A program made the translations under genes and the position numbers. From positions 62,001 to 126,000 of the forward strand of contig NZ_JADWDC010000008.1 in assembly GCF_020640915.1 (NCBI RefSeq): a stretch of DNA of 64,000 nt, read 5' to 3'. Shown piece by piece: positions 17,179 to 25,805 of the stretch. The notes below the pieces were generated by a model that saw only the letters and a program-made list of their open reading frames with translations, searched no databases and was not told where the DNA came from. The DNA comes from Waterburya agarophytonicola KI4 (lineage in GTDB: Bacteria > Cyanobacteriota > Cyanobacteriia > Cyanobacteriales > Xenococcaceae). How positions within the stretch are numbered: position 1 is the first letter of the stretch; each line of letters begins with the position of its first letter.

Positions 17179-18723
17179 ATGCAAAATGATTCAAGTAAGC
17201 AGTTGATTTTAATTGATAAATCGGAAACATTAAAATTAATTCAAAAAGCTAGTCATACTACATCAATAATCCTAGATTTTGATGAAACATTATTTTTAAG
17301 AAATTCTACGGCTGAATATTTGAATAGTTTACGTCCTCGTTTATTGGGCTTGCTTTTAATCAAGACTTTAAGTCTCATCAAACCTTGGTTTTGGCTACCA
17401 AAACCTTTTCAAGGAAGTAAGGTCAAAGACTGGTTTCTGGTAACTATCCCAACATTACTATTACCTTGGACAATATTTTTATGGCAAATAAAAGCTCAGA
17501 AATTAGCTGAAAAATATAGTAATAAAGAACTGATAGATGCTATCAAAAAAAATTCCGAGTCTCCTGTAGTAATTGCCACTTTAGGCTTTAATTTTATCAT
17601 TAATCCGATTCTCAAATATATGTTTATTAGACATAATATAGAGATAGGTTGTCGTTTTTGGCAGGGTGCAAAAGATCGCAGTAAAGGTAAACTTTTGATG
17701 CTTCGGGAACAACTATCTGAATCTTCGATTAAATCTGCAATTCTTGTGACAGATTCCTTAGATGATAAACCCTTACTCGATCTAGTAGAAAAGCCTTGTT
17801 TAATTATTTGGTCTTTGGCTAAATATATTCCACCATTAAAAGATGTTTATTTACCATTTTTCTATCTAAAAAAAGTAAAGCGAGTTGGAGAAAAATACAT
17901 CTTAAAGGTAATTCTTTGGGATGATTTACCTATTCTTCTACTTGCCTTTTCTTGGCAGGCAATCAATCCAACTTTACATGGTATAAGTATTTTATTTTTA
18001 CTAGTTTCGTTTTGGTGTGTATACGAATTAGGATATTATGAAAACGATCGCGTAGCTGAAAAATACGAAGAAAAGCCAAAACTATCAATTACATATCATC
18101 TCTATAAACAAATGATGACAACCTGGTATCCCTTATTTTGGTCGTTATTATTTGGTGTAATTGGAATTACTTTATTAAATAAAGCGCAAGGAGTACAACT
18201 ACTATTTAGTAGCCAGGTAATCGAAACTTACATTGTATCTTCAAATCCTATTTTAGCAACTTGCTTGTATTGGTTTGGATTGTTATTTTTATCAAGATTA
18301 TGTTTTTGGGTTTATAACCATCTAAACAAACATACTCGCACTTGGCTGTACCTTTTGCTTCAATCCTTCCGCTACTATGGATTTTTGGCAGTTACTTCTA
18401 CCAATCCCATTGGTACGAGTCTTTTATCCAGTCATGTCCTTTCTCGCAGCGTACTTTATGTCGTTTATCGCTACTCTGGAGGAGATGTGGATCATTGGCC
18501 AAAACAAGTACCAGAAAAACTCTTACGGTGGTTAATTTTTATATTTTTATTGAGTGCGATCGCTTTAGGTAGTCAAAGTTTAGAATTATGGCAAAACTGG
18601 CAAACCTGGACAATTATGGCTTGGTGTTTGATTCAAGGACAAGGACAGATTAGAAGAATGCTATCTGAAGTCAAGCCAGTATTTAAAGATGGTTCAAACC
18701 GCGTTAAACCAGCTACTCAATAA
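17179..18723 (+). CDS. HAD-like hydrolase fused to UbiA-like membrane domain
   Basis: A 514-residue two-part protein. Residues 25-215 are a haloacid dehalogenase-type phosphatase: motif I DFDET (33-37), motif II IATLG (131-135), Lys170, and motif IV DSLDD (191-195). A membrane region begins near 245 with about seven hydrophobic helices. Inside it, YYENDRVAEKYEEKPK (285-300) resembles the first Asp-rich motif of UbiA prenyltransferases (NDxxDxxxDxxxP), though several acids differ. HAD-UbiA fusions are known in bacteria and are thought to handle polyprenyl or phospholipid intermediates. No second Asp-rich motif is obvious, so transferase activity is doubtful. There is a hydrophobic hairpin even within the HAD cap (53-102). 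Stands alone; function not assigned. Confidence 0.65.
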   Translation: MQNDSSKQLILIDKSETLKLIQKASHTTSIILDFDETLFLRNSTAEYLNSLRPRLLGLLLIKTLSLIKPWFWLPKPFQGSKVKDWFLVTIPTLLLPWTIFLWQIKAQKLAEKYSNKELIDAIKKNSESPVVIATLGFNFIINPILKYMFIRHNIEIGCRFWQGAKDRSKGKLLMLREQLSESSIKSAILVTDSLDDKPLLDLVEKPCLIIWSLAKYIPPLKDVYLPFFYLKKVKRVGEKYILKVILWDDLPILLLAFSWQAINPTLHGISILFLLVSFWCVYELGYYENDRVAEKYEEKPKLSITYHLYKQMMTTWYPLFWSLLFGVIGITLLNKAQGVQLLFSSQVIETYIVSSNPILATCLYWFGLLFLSRLCFWVYNHLNKHTRTWLYLLLQSFRYYGFLAVTSTNPIGTSLLSSHVLSRSVLYVVYRYSGGDVDHWPKQVPEKLLRWLIFIFLLSAIALGSQSLELWQNWQTWTIMAWCLIQGQGQIRRMLSEVKPVFKDGSNRVKPATQ

Positions 18724-18800
18724 AGGTTTTCATGTTCGATCTAAGGTCGAGCTATGATTGAATAGTGTAAAAATTCCATAATTCAAATTGACTAACAATA

Positions 18801-20030
18801 ATGAAAAAGCAACGATTTCTAGGTAAAGTGGCTAGCCACGCTGTAGCACTTTTTTTAGGAGTCATTTTGACTTTTAGCAGTATCCGAGTAATGTCTTCCA
18901 ATGCGGATATGTTACCTGCCGACTCTAAGATTAACTATAAAAATAATCCTATTGCCTTAAAAACCGAGCCTCAAATTCAAGCCCAAGCTCCTGTTTCTAG
19001 TAATTCAGGTAGCTTTGTGGCAGCAGCCATAGCTCAAACTGGGCCAGCGGTAGTCAGAATTGATACAGAGAAAACAGTAGCTACTAGAGCCGAACCATTT
19101 TTTGAAGATCCTTTCTTTCGCGAATTTTTCGGCGATCGCTTTAACGGGCAAATTCCCCAAGAAAGACAAGTAAGGGGGCAAGGTTCGGGCTTTATTACTC
19201 AAAAAAATGGCATCATCTTTACTAACGCTCATGTAGTCAGTGGTGCAGATCGAGTCACAGTCACTCTCAAAGATGGTAGGGAATTTGAGGGAGTAGTTAA
19301 AGGCACAGATGAAGTAACGGACTTAGCTGTAGTTAAGATCGACCCTCGGGGTGTAGACTTGCCTATTGCTCCTTTGGGTAACTCCGATAATGTGCGAGTA
19401 GGAGATTGGGCGATCGCTGTAGGAAACCCTGTAGGGTTGAATAATACCGTTACCTTAGGAATTATCAGTACTTTAACCCGTTCTTCAGCGCAGGTTGGCA
19501 TTCCTGACAAGCGCATCGACTTTTTACAAACTGATGCTGCGATCAATCCTGGTAACTCTGGCGGGCCGCTATTAAATGAAAGGGGAGAAGTAATTGGTAT
19601 TAACACCGCCATTCGTCCTGATGCTAATGGTATTGGCTTTGCTATTCCCATTGATAAAGCAAAATCTATTACTGATACTTTAGCTGCGGGTCAACAAGTA
19701 CCTCATCCTTATATCGGGGTGCAAATGCGAACTTTAACCCCTGAGTTGGCTCAACGAAATAATAAAAATCCCAATTCTCCTTTCACGATCCCTGAAGTAG
19801 AAGGAGTTTTGATCGTACGAGTTTTGCCAGGAACTCCCGCAGAAGCAGCAGGTTTGCGTATTGGCGACGCAATTACCGCTATTGATGGCAAATCCATCAC
19901 GTATGCCAGCGAACTACAGTCAGTGGTCGATCGCAGTGGTTTAAATCAAAGCTTAAACTTTACCGTGATGCGAGGTGATCGCACTCTAAAATTGAAAGTT
20001 GTGACAACTCAACTCCAAGGAATATCTTAA
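18801..20030 (+). CDS. HtrA/Deg-family periplasmic serine protease
   Basis: A 409-residue Deg protease. An N-terminal membrane segment (residues 12-30, AVALFLGVILTFSS) exports or anchors it. The trypsin-like domain carries the triad His144 (TNAHVV), Asp174 (TDLAVVKI) and Ser253 (INPGNSGGPL). One PDZ domain follows (about 300-405, with EGVLIVRVLPGTPAEAAGLR). This single-PDZ layout matches the cyanobacterial trio HtrA/HhoA/HhoB; which paralogue it is cannot be decided here. It degrades or refolds damaged envelope proteins under heat and light stress. Its stop (20028-20030) abuts the stop of rsgA on the other strand, so the two transcripts converge with no spacer. Confidence 0.92.
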   Translation: MKKQRFLGKVASHAVALFLGVILTFSSIRVMSSNADMLPADSKINYKNNPIALKTEPQIQAQAPVSSNSGSFVAAAIAQTGPAVVRIDTEKTVATRAEPFFEDPFFREFFGDRFNGQIPQERQVRGQGSGFITQKNGIIFTNAHVVSGADRVTVTLKDGREFEGVVKGTDEVTDLAVVKIDPRGVDLPIAPLGNSDNVRVGDWAIAVGNPVGLNNTVTLGIISTLTRSSAQVGIPDKRIDFLQTDAAINPGNSGGPLLNERGEVIGINTAIRPDANGIGFAIPIDKAKSITDTLAAGQQVPHPYIGVQMRTLTPELAQRNNKNPNSPFTIPEVEGVLIVRVLPGTPAEAAGLRIGDAITAIDGKSITYASELQSVVDRSGLNQSLNFTVMRGDRTLKLKVVTTQLQGIS

Positions 20031-21128
20031 TCAAGAATCTTCTGTTTCTTCCTGCAACTGGGTTTCATAAATATCTTGTAGGTTTTGATGCTTAGTTTTA
20101 CGGTTCGTACGGCGATATTTCTTAGTTTGCAATTTAGGCTCGTATTGACTTTTACCCGATCGCTTAACCATTAACTTCAAGTTAGACTCGCGATCGGGTT
20201 GTTTTTGTAATATCTCTTGTAAAGCGATCGCTTTATCCAAAAAATCTAGATAATATTCATATCGTTCCCAATCTCCCCGAACTACACAATTAGGCTCATC
20301 TTTGTGGAGACAATTACTAAACTGACAAGTAGCTTTTTGCAATCTTATTCTGGCTTCGGGAAAATACCGCGCCAAATCCCTAGGGAGACAGTCCAAATCT
20401 GGTTGATTGAATCCTGGGCTATCTGCCAGCAAACCACCCCCAGGAAGCTCAAATAACTCAACATGACGGGTCGTATGACGACCCCTTTGCAATTTTCCCG
20501 ATACTTTTCCTACTCTTAAATCGATAGTCGGAATCAAAGTCCTAATTAAGCTCGATTTTCCCACGCCACTGGGCCCTGCAACAACAGTAATTTTTCCCTG
20601 CAAACGTTCCCACAGTCGATTAATCCCTTGCTGCTGGATGACGCTAACATAACTAGCATCGTAACCCCACTGCTTTAAACGTCCCTGCCACTGCTGCCGC
20701 TGCTCGACTGTAATCAAGTCGCACTTGTTCAAACACAGGCACAATTCCAACGTAGTAGATTCTGCCTTAACCAAAAAACGACTCAATTGCCAGGGATCTA
20801 AAGCTGGCTCTTCTACGGCAAAGACCAATAAAATAATGTCGGCATTAGCAACGGGAGGACGTTCTAATTCAGTAGTGCGAGGCAAGACTTGAGCGATCGC
20901 ACCTCGACTGTCTTGCCAGTCTGGTTCTTCCACGATAACGCGATCGCCAACCATCACCTTTTGCCCAATTTTCTTTAATCTGGTACGTCGAGTACAGAGC
21001 AAAAATTGAGTTGAATTATTCTCTAAGCAAACTTGATAAAAATTAGCCTGGACGGCAACGACAGTTCCAATTAAGTCGTGATCGACAATGCGATCGTTTG
21101 GGGATAATTCTTGCTCCAAATCCCTCAC
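20031..21128 (-). CDS. rsgA: Ribosome biogenesis GTPase RsgA
   Basis: A 365-residue circularly permuted GTPase that checks late assembly of the 30S subunit. The motif order shows the permutation: G4 NKCD (134-137) precedes G1 GPSGVGKSS (185-193) and G3 DSPGF (236-240). An OB-fold precedes the G domain (GTVVAVQANFYQVCL) and a C-terminal zinc knuckle follows (CQFSNCLHKDEPNC, about 274-287). The last 50 residues are a basic tail, likely for rRNA contact. Its ATG overlaps the stop of the TusA-family gene by 4 bp (ATGA), so translation is coupled to the dnaJ-tusA end of the chaperone operon. Confidence 0.93.
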   Translation of the reverse strand: MRDLEQELSPNDRIVDHDLIGTVVAVQANFYQVCLENNSTQFLLCTRRTRLKKIGQKVMVGDRVIVEEPDWQDSRGAIAQVLPRTTELERPPVANADIILLVFAVEEPALDPWQLSRFLVKAESTTLELCLCLNKCDLITVEQRQQWQGRLKQWGYDASYVSVIQQQGINRLWERLQGKITVVAGPSGVGKSSLIRTLIPTIDLRVGKVSGKLQRGRHTTRHVELFELPGGGLLADSPGFNQPDLDCLPRDLARYFPEARIRLQKATCQFSNCLHKDEPNCVVRGDWERYEYYLDFLDKAIALQEILQKQPDRESNLKLMVKRSGKSQYEPKLQTKKYRRTNRKTKHQNLQDIYETQLQEETEDS

Positions 21129-21409
21129 GACTTTTTTGTAGGACGACGAACCAATAAAGAAAAAAAGCCATCTTGTTCGTTCAAAGCTTCCAGTTCATAT
21201 CCTTCCATCTTGAGACTGTCGGGTACTTGTTCGATAGGTTCGCCTTCATCTAGCCAAACTTCCAATAAAGAGCCAGGGGACATTTGCTCTAAACGGAGTT
21301 TAGTACGGACAAAATTTATCGGACAGGGAGTACCCCGCAAATCTAAATGAGCATCCGCTAGATTCGAGGTAGCATTATCCGTACCTTGGGGAGGGTCAAT
21401 AGAGTTCAT
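21125..21409 (-). CDS. TusA-family sulfur-carrier-like protein
   Basis: A 94-residue protein of the TusA/SirA fold. The core reads [20 protein letters not shown] followed by [13 protein letters not shown]. True TusA has CPxP with a persulfide-carrying Cys; here it is CPIN, keeping the Cys and first Pro but losing the second Pro. Whether it still relays sulfur is uncertain. It overlaps dnaJ upstream and rsgA downstream by 4 bp each (ATGA junctions), so its amount is tied to both. I recall the dnaJ-TusA-like-rsgA order from other cyanobacteria. The N-terminal 23 residues are a polar extension. Confidence 0.85.
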   Translation of the reverse strand: MNSIDPPQGTDNATSNLADAHLDLRGTPCPINFVRTKLRLEQMSPGSLLEVWLDEGEPIEQVPDSLKMEGYELEALNEQDGFFSLLVRRPTKKS

Positions 21410-22545
21410 TTTTGAAATAGACCTCCCAAAAATCCCTCTTTGCTACCTTTCCCTGTGGCTTCTCCTCGAACAGTCGCTAATTTCTCTAATAAGTCTCTTT
21501 CTTCAGAGTTAATTTTAGTAGGTATATTAATTCTAATCGTAATCAAGTGATTACCTCTACTGACAGGATTACCCAATTTTGGTACGCCTTTATTTTCTAA
21601 AGTCAGGATCGTGTTCGGTTGAGTCCCCGCAGGAATAGTTAATTCTTCTTTACCATCTACCGTATTTACCTCTAGAGTACAGCCCAAAATAGCTTGTAGA
21701 TAGCTCACGGCAATTTCTGACCTAATGTTAATTCCTTCTCTAGTAAATTCTTTATCAGATTCTACAAACAAATAAACATATAAATCCCCTGGAGTACCAT
21801 TACGCATTCCTGCATCCCCTTCTCCAGAGACTCTGAGGCGAGTGCCATTATCTACACCAGGAGGAATAGTAATCTTTAATTTTTTAGTTTCTTGGAGACG
21901 ACCAGCACCGTGACAAGTACCGCATTTCTCTTCAATTACTTGTCCTGTACCATTACAGGTAGTACAAGCAGAGACTTGAGCAAAGCTACCAAAGGGAGTA
22001 CGAGTAGCTCGACGTACTTGCCCAGCACCGTTACAAGTACCGCAGGTTTTAGCTCCCGTACCTGGTTTTGCGCCCGAACCGCTACAGGTATTACAAGACT
22101 CTAAATGAGGGATTTTGATCTGTTTTTCACCGCCAAAAACAGCCTCTCGAAAATCCAATTTGAGATCCAATCTCAAATCATCTCCACGAACGGGACCATT
22201 ACGACGACGAGATTGACCTCCACTAGTACTACCTACGCCACCGCCAAATCCACTAAATATAGTTTCAAATATATCAGCAAAACCACCCATATCACTATAT
22301 TCATAGCCGCCACCACCTGCAGCCCCAGGTACTCCTGCTTCTCCAAAGCGATCGTATCGGGCGCGAGTTTCTGGTTCAGAAAGAACTTCGTAAGCACGAT
22401 TAATTTCCTTAAACTTTTCTTCTGCTCCCGCCTCTTTGTTGACATCGGGATGATATTTGCGAGCTAAACTGCGATAGGCACGCTTTAATTCGTCTTTATC
22501 TACATCGCGGGATACGCCCAGGATTTGATAGTAGTCCCCTGCCAT
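21406..22545 (-). CDS. dnaJ: Chaperone DnaJ (Hsp40)
   Basis: A 379-residue class I DnaJ. J domain 4-68 with HPD at about 32-34; glycine-rich linker about 75-130 ([17 protein letters not shown]); four zinc-binding CxxCxGxG repeats ([32 protein letters not shown]) at about 150-220; then the two client-binding beta domains. It delivers unfolded clients to DnaK and stimulates its ATPase. Third gene of the minus-strand unit grpE-dnaK-dnaJ, 141 bp after dnaK, with the TusA-family gene overlapping its stop by 4 bp. Confidence 0.96.
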   Translation of the reverse strand: MAGDYYQILGVSRDVDKDELKRAYRSLARKYHPDVNKEAGAEEKFKEINRAYEVLSEPETRARYDRFGEAGVPGAAGGGGYEYSDMGGFADIFETIFSGFGGGVGSTSGGQSRRRNGPVRGDDLRLDLKLDFREAVFGGEKQIKIPHLESCNTCSGSGAKPGTGAKTCGTCNGAGQVRRATRTPFGSFAQVSACTTCNGTGQVIEEKCGTCHGAGRLQETKKLKITIPPGVDNGTRLRVSGEGDAGMRNGTPGDLYVYLFVESDKEFTREGINIRSEIAVSYLQAILGCTLEVNTVDGKEELTIPAGTQPNTILTLENKGVPKLGNPVSRGNHLITIRINIPTKINSEERDLLEKLATVRGEATGKGSKEGFLGGLFQK

Positions 22546-22656
22546 AAAATCTTAATTTTTTCCTACGGTTTGTCGATCGTTACTTTAGCAAAATCAGAAC
22601 TAGAAAATATAGTACGGTTACTACTAAGAATAAATGATTTTCTTTCTAGCTATGTT

Positions 22657-22679
22657 AAAGCTATTTCTTAGATAGCTTT
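22657..22679. other. Hairpin between dnaK and dnaJ
   Basis: AAAGCTAT (22657-22664) and ATAGCTTT (22672-22679) form an 8-bp perfect stem with a 7-base loop, starting about 8 bp after the dnaK stop. On the minus strand it is not followed by a T-run, so a 3'-stabilising or partly attenuating hairpin is more likely than a full terminator. Confidence 0.4.
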
Positions 22680-22686
22680 ATTTTAC

Positions 22687-24684
22687 TTAATCTACTGATT
22701 CGTAATCATCAAAGGAGCTATCATCCAAGCCTAAATCATCACCTCCTTCTATTTTGGCATCGTTAGAAATGCTAACTACGGCTTTGACACTATTCTCTTG
22801 TGCTAGCTCCATCTCAGTCTTAGCCTCTGCAAAATCATCATCATCAAACATGAACGAATCATCACCTTCAGAATTTTTTTGTTGATATACATCAGTACCA
22901 ATTTCTAATAATGTCTGACGAAGTTTTTCCAAAATATCATTAATCTCACTCATTGTGCCGTGAGGATTATTACAAGCTATCTTGAATTCTTCCTTAATTC
23001 TGGCAATCTTGGCTTTGAGTTCGTCTCGAATTAGATTCCCCTGTTCGCTTAAGGTTGCATCATAATTGTAGATTAAATTCTCAGCTTGGTTTTTTAATTT
23101 AACTAGTTCGATGTTACGGCGATCCTGTTCTGCATAGTTTTCCGCTTCTAAACGCATCTTTTCGACTTCGTTAGAGCTTAACCCTCCAGTATTGCTGATA
23201 GTAATACTCTGCTGTTTTCCAGTCCCTTTATCTTGAGCCGAAACCTGCAAAATGCCGTTAACGTCCATTTCAAAAGTAACCTCGATTTGAGGAATTCCTC
23301 TCGGAGCGACAGGAATTCCTGTGAGCAAGAACTTACCCAAACTTTTATTATCTTTTGCCATTGCTCTCTCTCCTTGAAGAGCATGAATTTCGACGCTAGT
23401 TTGACCGTCGGCAGCAGTAGAAAAGATTTGTGACTTACTAGTAGGAACAGTGGTGTTTTTTTCAATGATTTTAGTAAAGACTTCTCCCAATGTTTCCAAA
23501 CCAAGAGAAAGGGGAGTGATATCAAGGAGCAAAACATCTTCAACCTCTCCACCCAAAACACCTGCTTGGATAGCAGCACCCGCAGCCACCGCCTCATCTG
23601 GATTAACAGAACGATCTATTTGCATTCCGTCAAAAATCGTTTTAATTGCTGTTTGGACTGCGGGAATTCGGGTAGAACCTCCTACCAAAATGATACGGTC
23701 TATTTCCTCGGGTTTTAATTCCGCGTCTTTGAGAGCCAGCTTGACAGGGTCGAGAGTTTTTTGAATCAGTTCTTTAGATAATTCCTCAAAGTTAGCTCGA
23801 CTTAACTCCATTTCGATATGCTTAGGACCTGTTTCATCAGCAGTAATAAATGGCAAATTAATCGAAGTGCTAGGGGCAACAGAAAGTTCTATTTTAGCTT
23901 TTTCGGCTGCTTCTCGCATTCTCTGTAGTGCCATTTTGTCAGTACGGAGGTCGATTTCTTCCTGAGCATAGAAAGCTTTGATCATCCAACGGACAATGAC
24001 GTTATCAAAATCATCACCACCAAGATGATTATTACCTGAGGTTGCTTTGACCTCAAAGACCCCGCCCCCAAGTTGTAGAATGGATACATCAAAAGTACCG
24101 CCTCCAAGGTCGAAAACTAGGATATGTTCTTCGCGGTCTTGTTTGTCCAAACCATAGGCTAATGCTGCAGCGGTAGGTTCGTTAACAATACGCAACACTT
24201 CTAAACCAGCAATAGTCCCCGCATCCTTCGTTGCCTGTCTTTGAGCATCTGTAAAATATGCAGGAACAGTAATCACAACTTCTGTCACAGTTTCACCCAA
24301 AAAACTTTCAGCATCAGCTTTTAGCTTTTGCAAAATCATTGCCGAAATTTCTTGGGGAGTATAATTGCGATCGCCAATTTTAACGTCGACGGTATCATCT
24401 CGACCAGGGATACATTTGTAAGGAGTGCGCGACCTTTCTTCTTCCGTATCTTCCCATCTGCGACCGATAAAACGCTTAATACTGTGAACAGTATTTTGAG
24501 CATTGGTAACTGATTGTCTTTTTGCAAGTTGACCTACTAAACGAGTATCACCTTTGGCAAATGCCACCATACTTGGAGTTGTACGCGCACCTTCGGAGTT
24601 GGCAATGACTACAGGCTTGCCTCCTTCAAGCACAGCAACACAACTGTTGGTAGTTCCCAGGTCAATACCGATAACTTTTGCCAT
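22687..24684 (-). CDS. dnaK: Chaperone DnaK (Hsp70)
   Basis: A 665-residue Hsp70. The ATPase domain starts [13 protein letters not shown] and contains [12 protein letters not shown] and [13 protein letters not shown]; the substrate domain includes [13 protein letters not shown]; the lid and an acidic C-terminal tail ([17 protein letters not shown]) follow. It lacks the bacterial EEV-like ending. Cyanobacteria carry several DnaKs; linkage to grpE suggests this is the grpE-linked copy, but the paralogue number cannot be settled from the window. Second gene of the operon, 139 bp after grpE; the spacer holds two hairpins that may set the grpE:dnaK ratio. No CIRCE element is visible upstream of dnaK or grpE. 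Confidence 0.96.
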   Translation of the reverse strand: MAKVIGIDLGTTNSCVAVLEGGKPVVIANSEGARTTPSMVAFAKGDTRLVGQLAKRQSVTNAQNTVHSIKRFIGRRWEDTEEERSRTPYKCIPGRDDTVDVKIGDRNYTPQEISAMILQKLKADAESFLGETVTEVVITVPAYFTDAQRQATKDAGTIAGLEVLRIVNEPTAAALAYGLDKQDREEHILVFDLGGGTFDVSILQLGGGVFEVKATSGNNHLGGDDFDNVIVRWMIKAFYAQEEIDLRTDKMALQRMREAAEKAKIELSVAPSTSINLPFITADETGPKHIEMELSRANFEELSKELIQKTLDPVKLALKDAELKPEEIDRIILVGGSTRIPAVQTAIKTIFDGMQIDRSVNPDEAVAAGAAIQAGVLGGEVEDVLLLDITPLSLGLETLGEVFTKIIEKNTTVPTSKSQIFSTAADGQTSVEIHALQGERAMAKDNKSLGKFLLTGIPVAPRGIPQIEVTFEMDVNGILQVSAQDKGTGKQQSITISNTGGLSSNEVEKMRLEAENYAEQDRRNIELVKLKNQAENLIYNYDATLSEQGNLIRDELKAKIARIKEEFKIACNNPHGTMSEINDILEKLRQTLLEIGTDVYQQKNSEGDDSFMFDDDDFAEAKTEMELAQENSVKAVVSISNDAKIEGGDDLGLDDSSFDDYESVD

Positions 24685-24755
24685 AGTGCTTAGGCAGTAA
24701 TTTCCATTTATCTATAGATTTGGAGAAGTTGACAGCAAAATTAAACTAAATTAAT

Positions 24756-24820
24756 CGGCATTATAAATATGCCGAAATCAATGTATCCCCTATAAACTGC
24801 TGTAAAATAAGCAGTTTATA
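24756..24820 (-). other. Two perfect hairpins between grpE and dnaK
   Basis: TATAAACTGC (24791-24800) and GCAGTTTATA (24811-24820) pair over 10 bp with a 10-base loop, beginning 3 bp after the grpE stop. A second stem, CGGCAT/ATGCCG (24756-24761 and 24769-24774), follows on the way to dnaK. Neither is followed by a T-run on the minus strand. They could attenuate or process the transcript between the two genes. Confidence 0.45.
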
Positions 24821-24823
24821 ACT

Positions 24824-25573
24824 TTAGGATGATGGATTATTATTTTCCTGTGGTTCTTCTTCTATGTTTTTCTCTTCCGAAGTTATCACAGGTTCTTGAG
24901 GAACAGCAACTTTGACCATAGCATGGCGCAAGATTGTATCTCCTAAAATATATCCCCGCATTAGTTGTTCGATAACTGTTCCTTCGGCATACTCGTCTGT
25001 TTGTTCTCGCAACATTGCTTCATGAAAGTTGGGATCGAATTCTTTTCCTTCAGGACGCATTGCCGAGACTCCCATTTTTTTGAGGCATTCAACCAAAGTC
25101 TTGTACACTCCTTGATAGCTACTGTGAATTGCTTTTTCACCCTCACTTTCAGGTTTTAGTTGAGTTCTAGCTCGTTCAAAATTATCCACTACAGGTAATA
25201 AAAGACTAATTACATCTTTTTTTGCTTGTAATTCAAGATTTTCCTTCTCTTTGGTAGTTCGACGGCGAAAATTATCAAAATCAGCAGCTAATCTTGCGTA
25301 TTGTGCTTTGGTCAAATCTACTTGTCCGCTTTTTTCATCCAAAAGTTTTTTAAGATTAGCATTTTCTTGTTGGAAAGCAGCAAAAATCTCTTCTTGCTCG
25401 GAGGAAACTTCTTCTTCCCTATCTTCAATCGAAGAAGTTTGTTCTGATAAATTAGCCGTATCTATAGATTCTTCAGGGTTTGGAATAGATTCTGTCGTGT
25501 CAGATGTATTGTCAGTAATAATTACTTCTGGGCTTTCGGATACGATTTCTGGTGTTTTTTGCTCTTCACTCAT
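24824..25573 (-). CDS. grpE: Nucleotide exchange factor GrpE
   Basis: A 249-residue GrpE. The first 75 residues are an acidic Ser/Thr/Glu-rich extension, then a long coiled coil (about 75-140, with [17 protein letters not shown]-like heptads and [14 protein letters not shown]) and the C-terminal beta domain ending [13 protein letters not shown]. GrpE opens DnaK to exchange ADP for ATP and acts as a thermosensor. First gene of the chaperone operon; it diverges from pilB across 232 bp, so the heat-shock promoter should lie in that interval. The initiating ATG gives the standard cyanobacterial length. Confidence 0.94.
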   Translation of the reverse strand: MSEEQKTPEIVSESPEVIITDNTSDTTESIPNPEESIDTANLSEQTSSIEDREEEVSSEQEEIFAAFQQENANLKKLLDEKSGQVDLTKAQYARLAADFDNFRRRTTKEKENLELQAKKDVISLLLPVVDNFERARTQLKPESEGEKAIHSSYQGVYKTLVECLKKMGVSAMRPEGKEFDPNFHEAMLREQTDEYAEGTVIEQLMRGYILGDTILRHAMVKVAVPQEPVITSEEKNIEEEPQENNNPSS

Positions 25574-25805
25574 AGGAACACTTATGACTTCACATACAAA
25601 ATATAGGATATTGCATTATCTATCTTAACTAACAGCTTTCGTTGAGATTTTAGTAAAAAATCGTTTTGGGAACTCAAAACTGTTTGCACCACAAGATAAA
25701 ACTCTAAAGGTCGATCTCTAAAATCATCTTTTGTTTGGATGATTTGAAATTTTGAGAAAACTTTAGGGAACACTAAAGAACGAGACTGAGATATTTTTAC
25801 ATTTT
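25574..25805. promoter_or_regulatory. Divergent grpE / pilB promoter interval
   Basis: This 232-bp interval separates grpE (minus) from pilB (plus) and must hold both promoters. I find no CIRCE repeat. There is one perfect 8-bp inverted repeat, AAATCATC (25721-25728) with GATGATTT (25738-25745), about 60 bp before the pilB start. No confident -10 or -35 box can be assigned by eye. Confidence 0.4.

Noticed and set aside
22105-22467. 120-codon plus-strand frame opposite dnaJ
   Set aside because: It is Ser/Thr-rich as expected from the complement of Gly-rich DnaJ codons; dnaJ is certain.
25574-25805. CIRCE (HrcA) operator before grpE
   Set aside because: The TTAGCACTC-N9-GAGTGCTAA repeat is not found in this interval or before dnaK.
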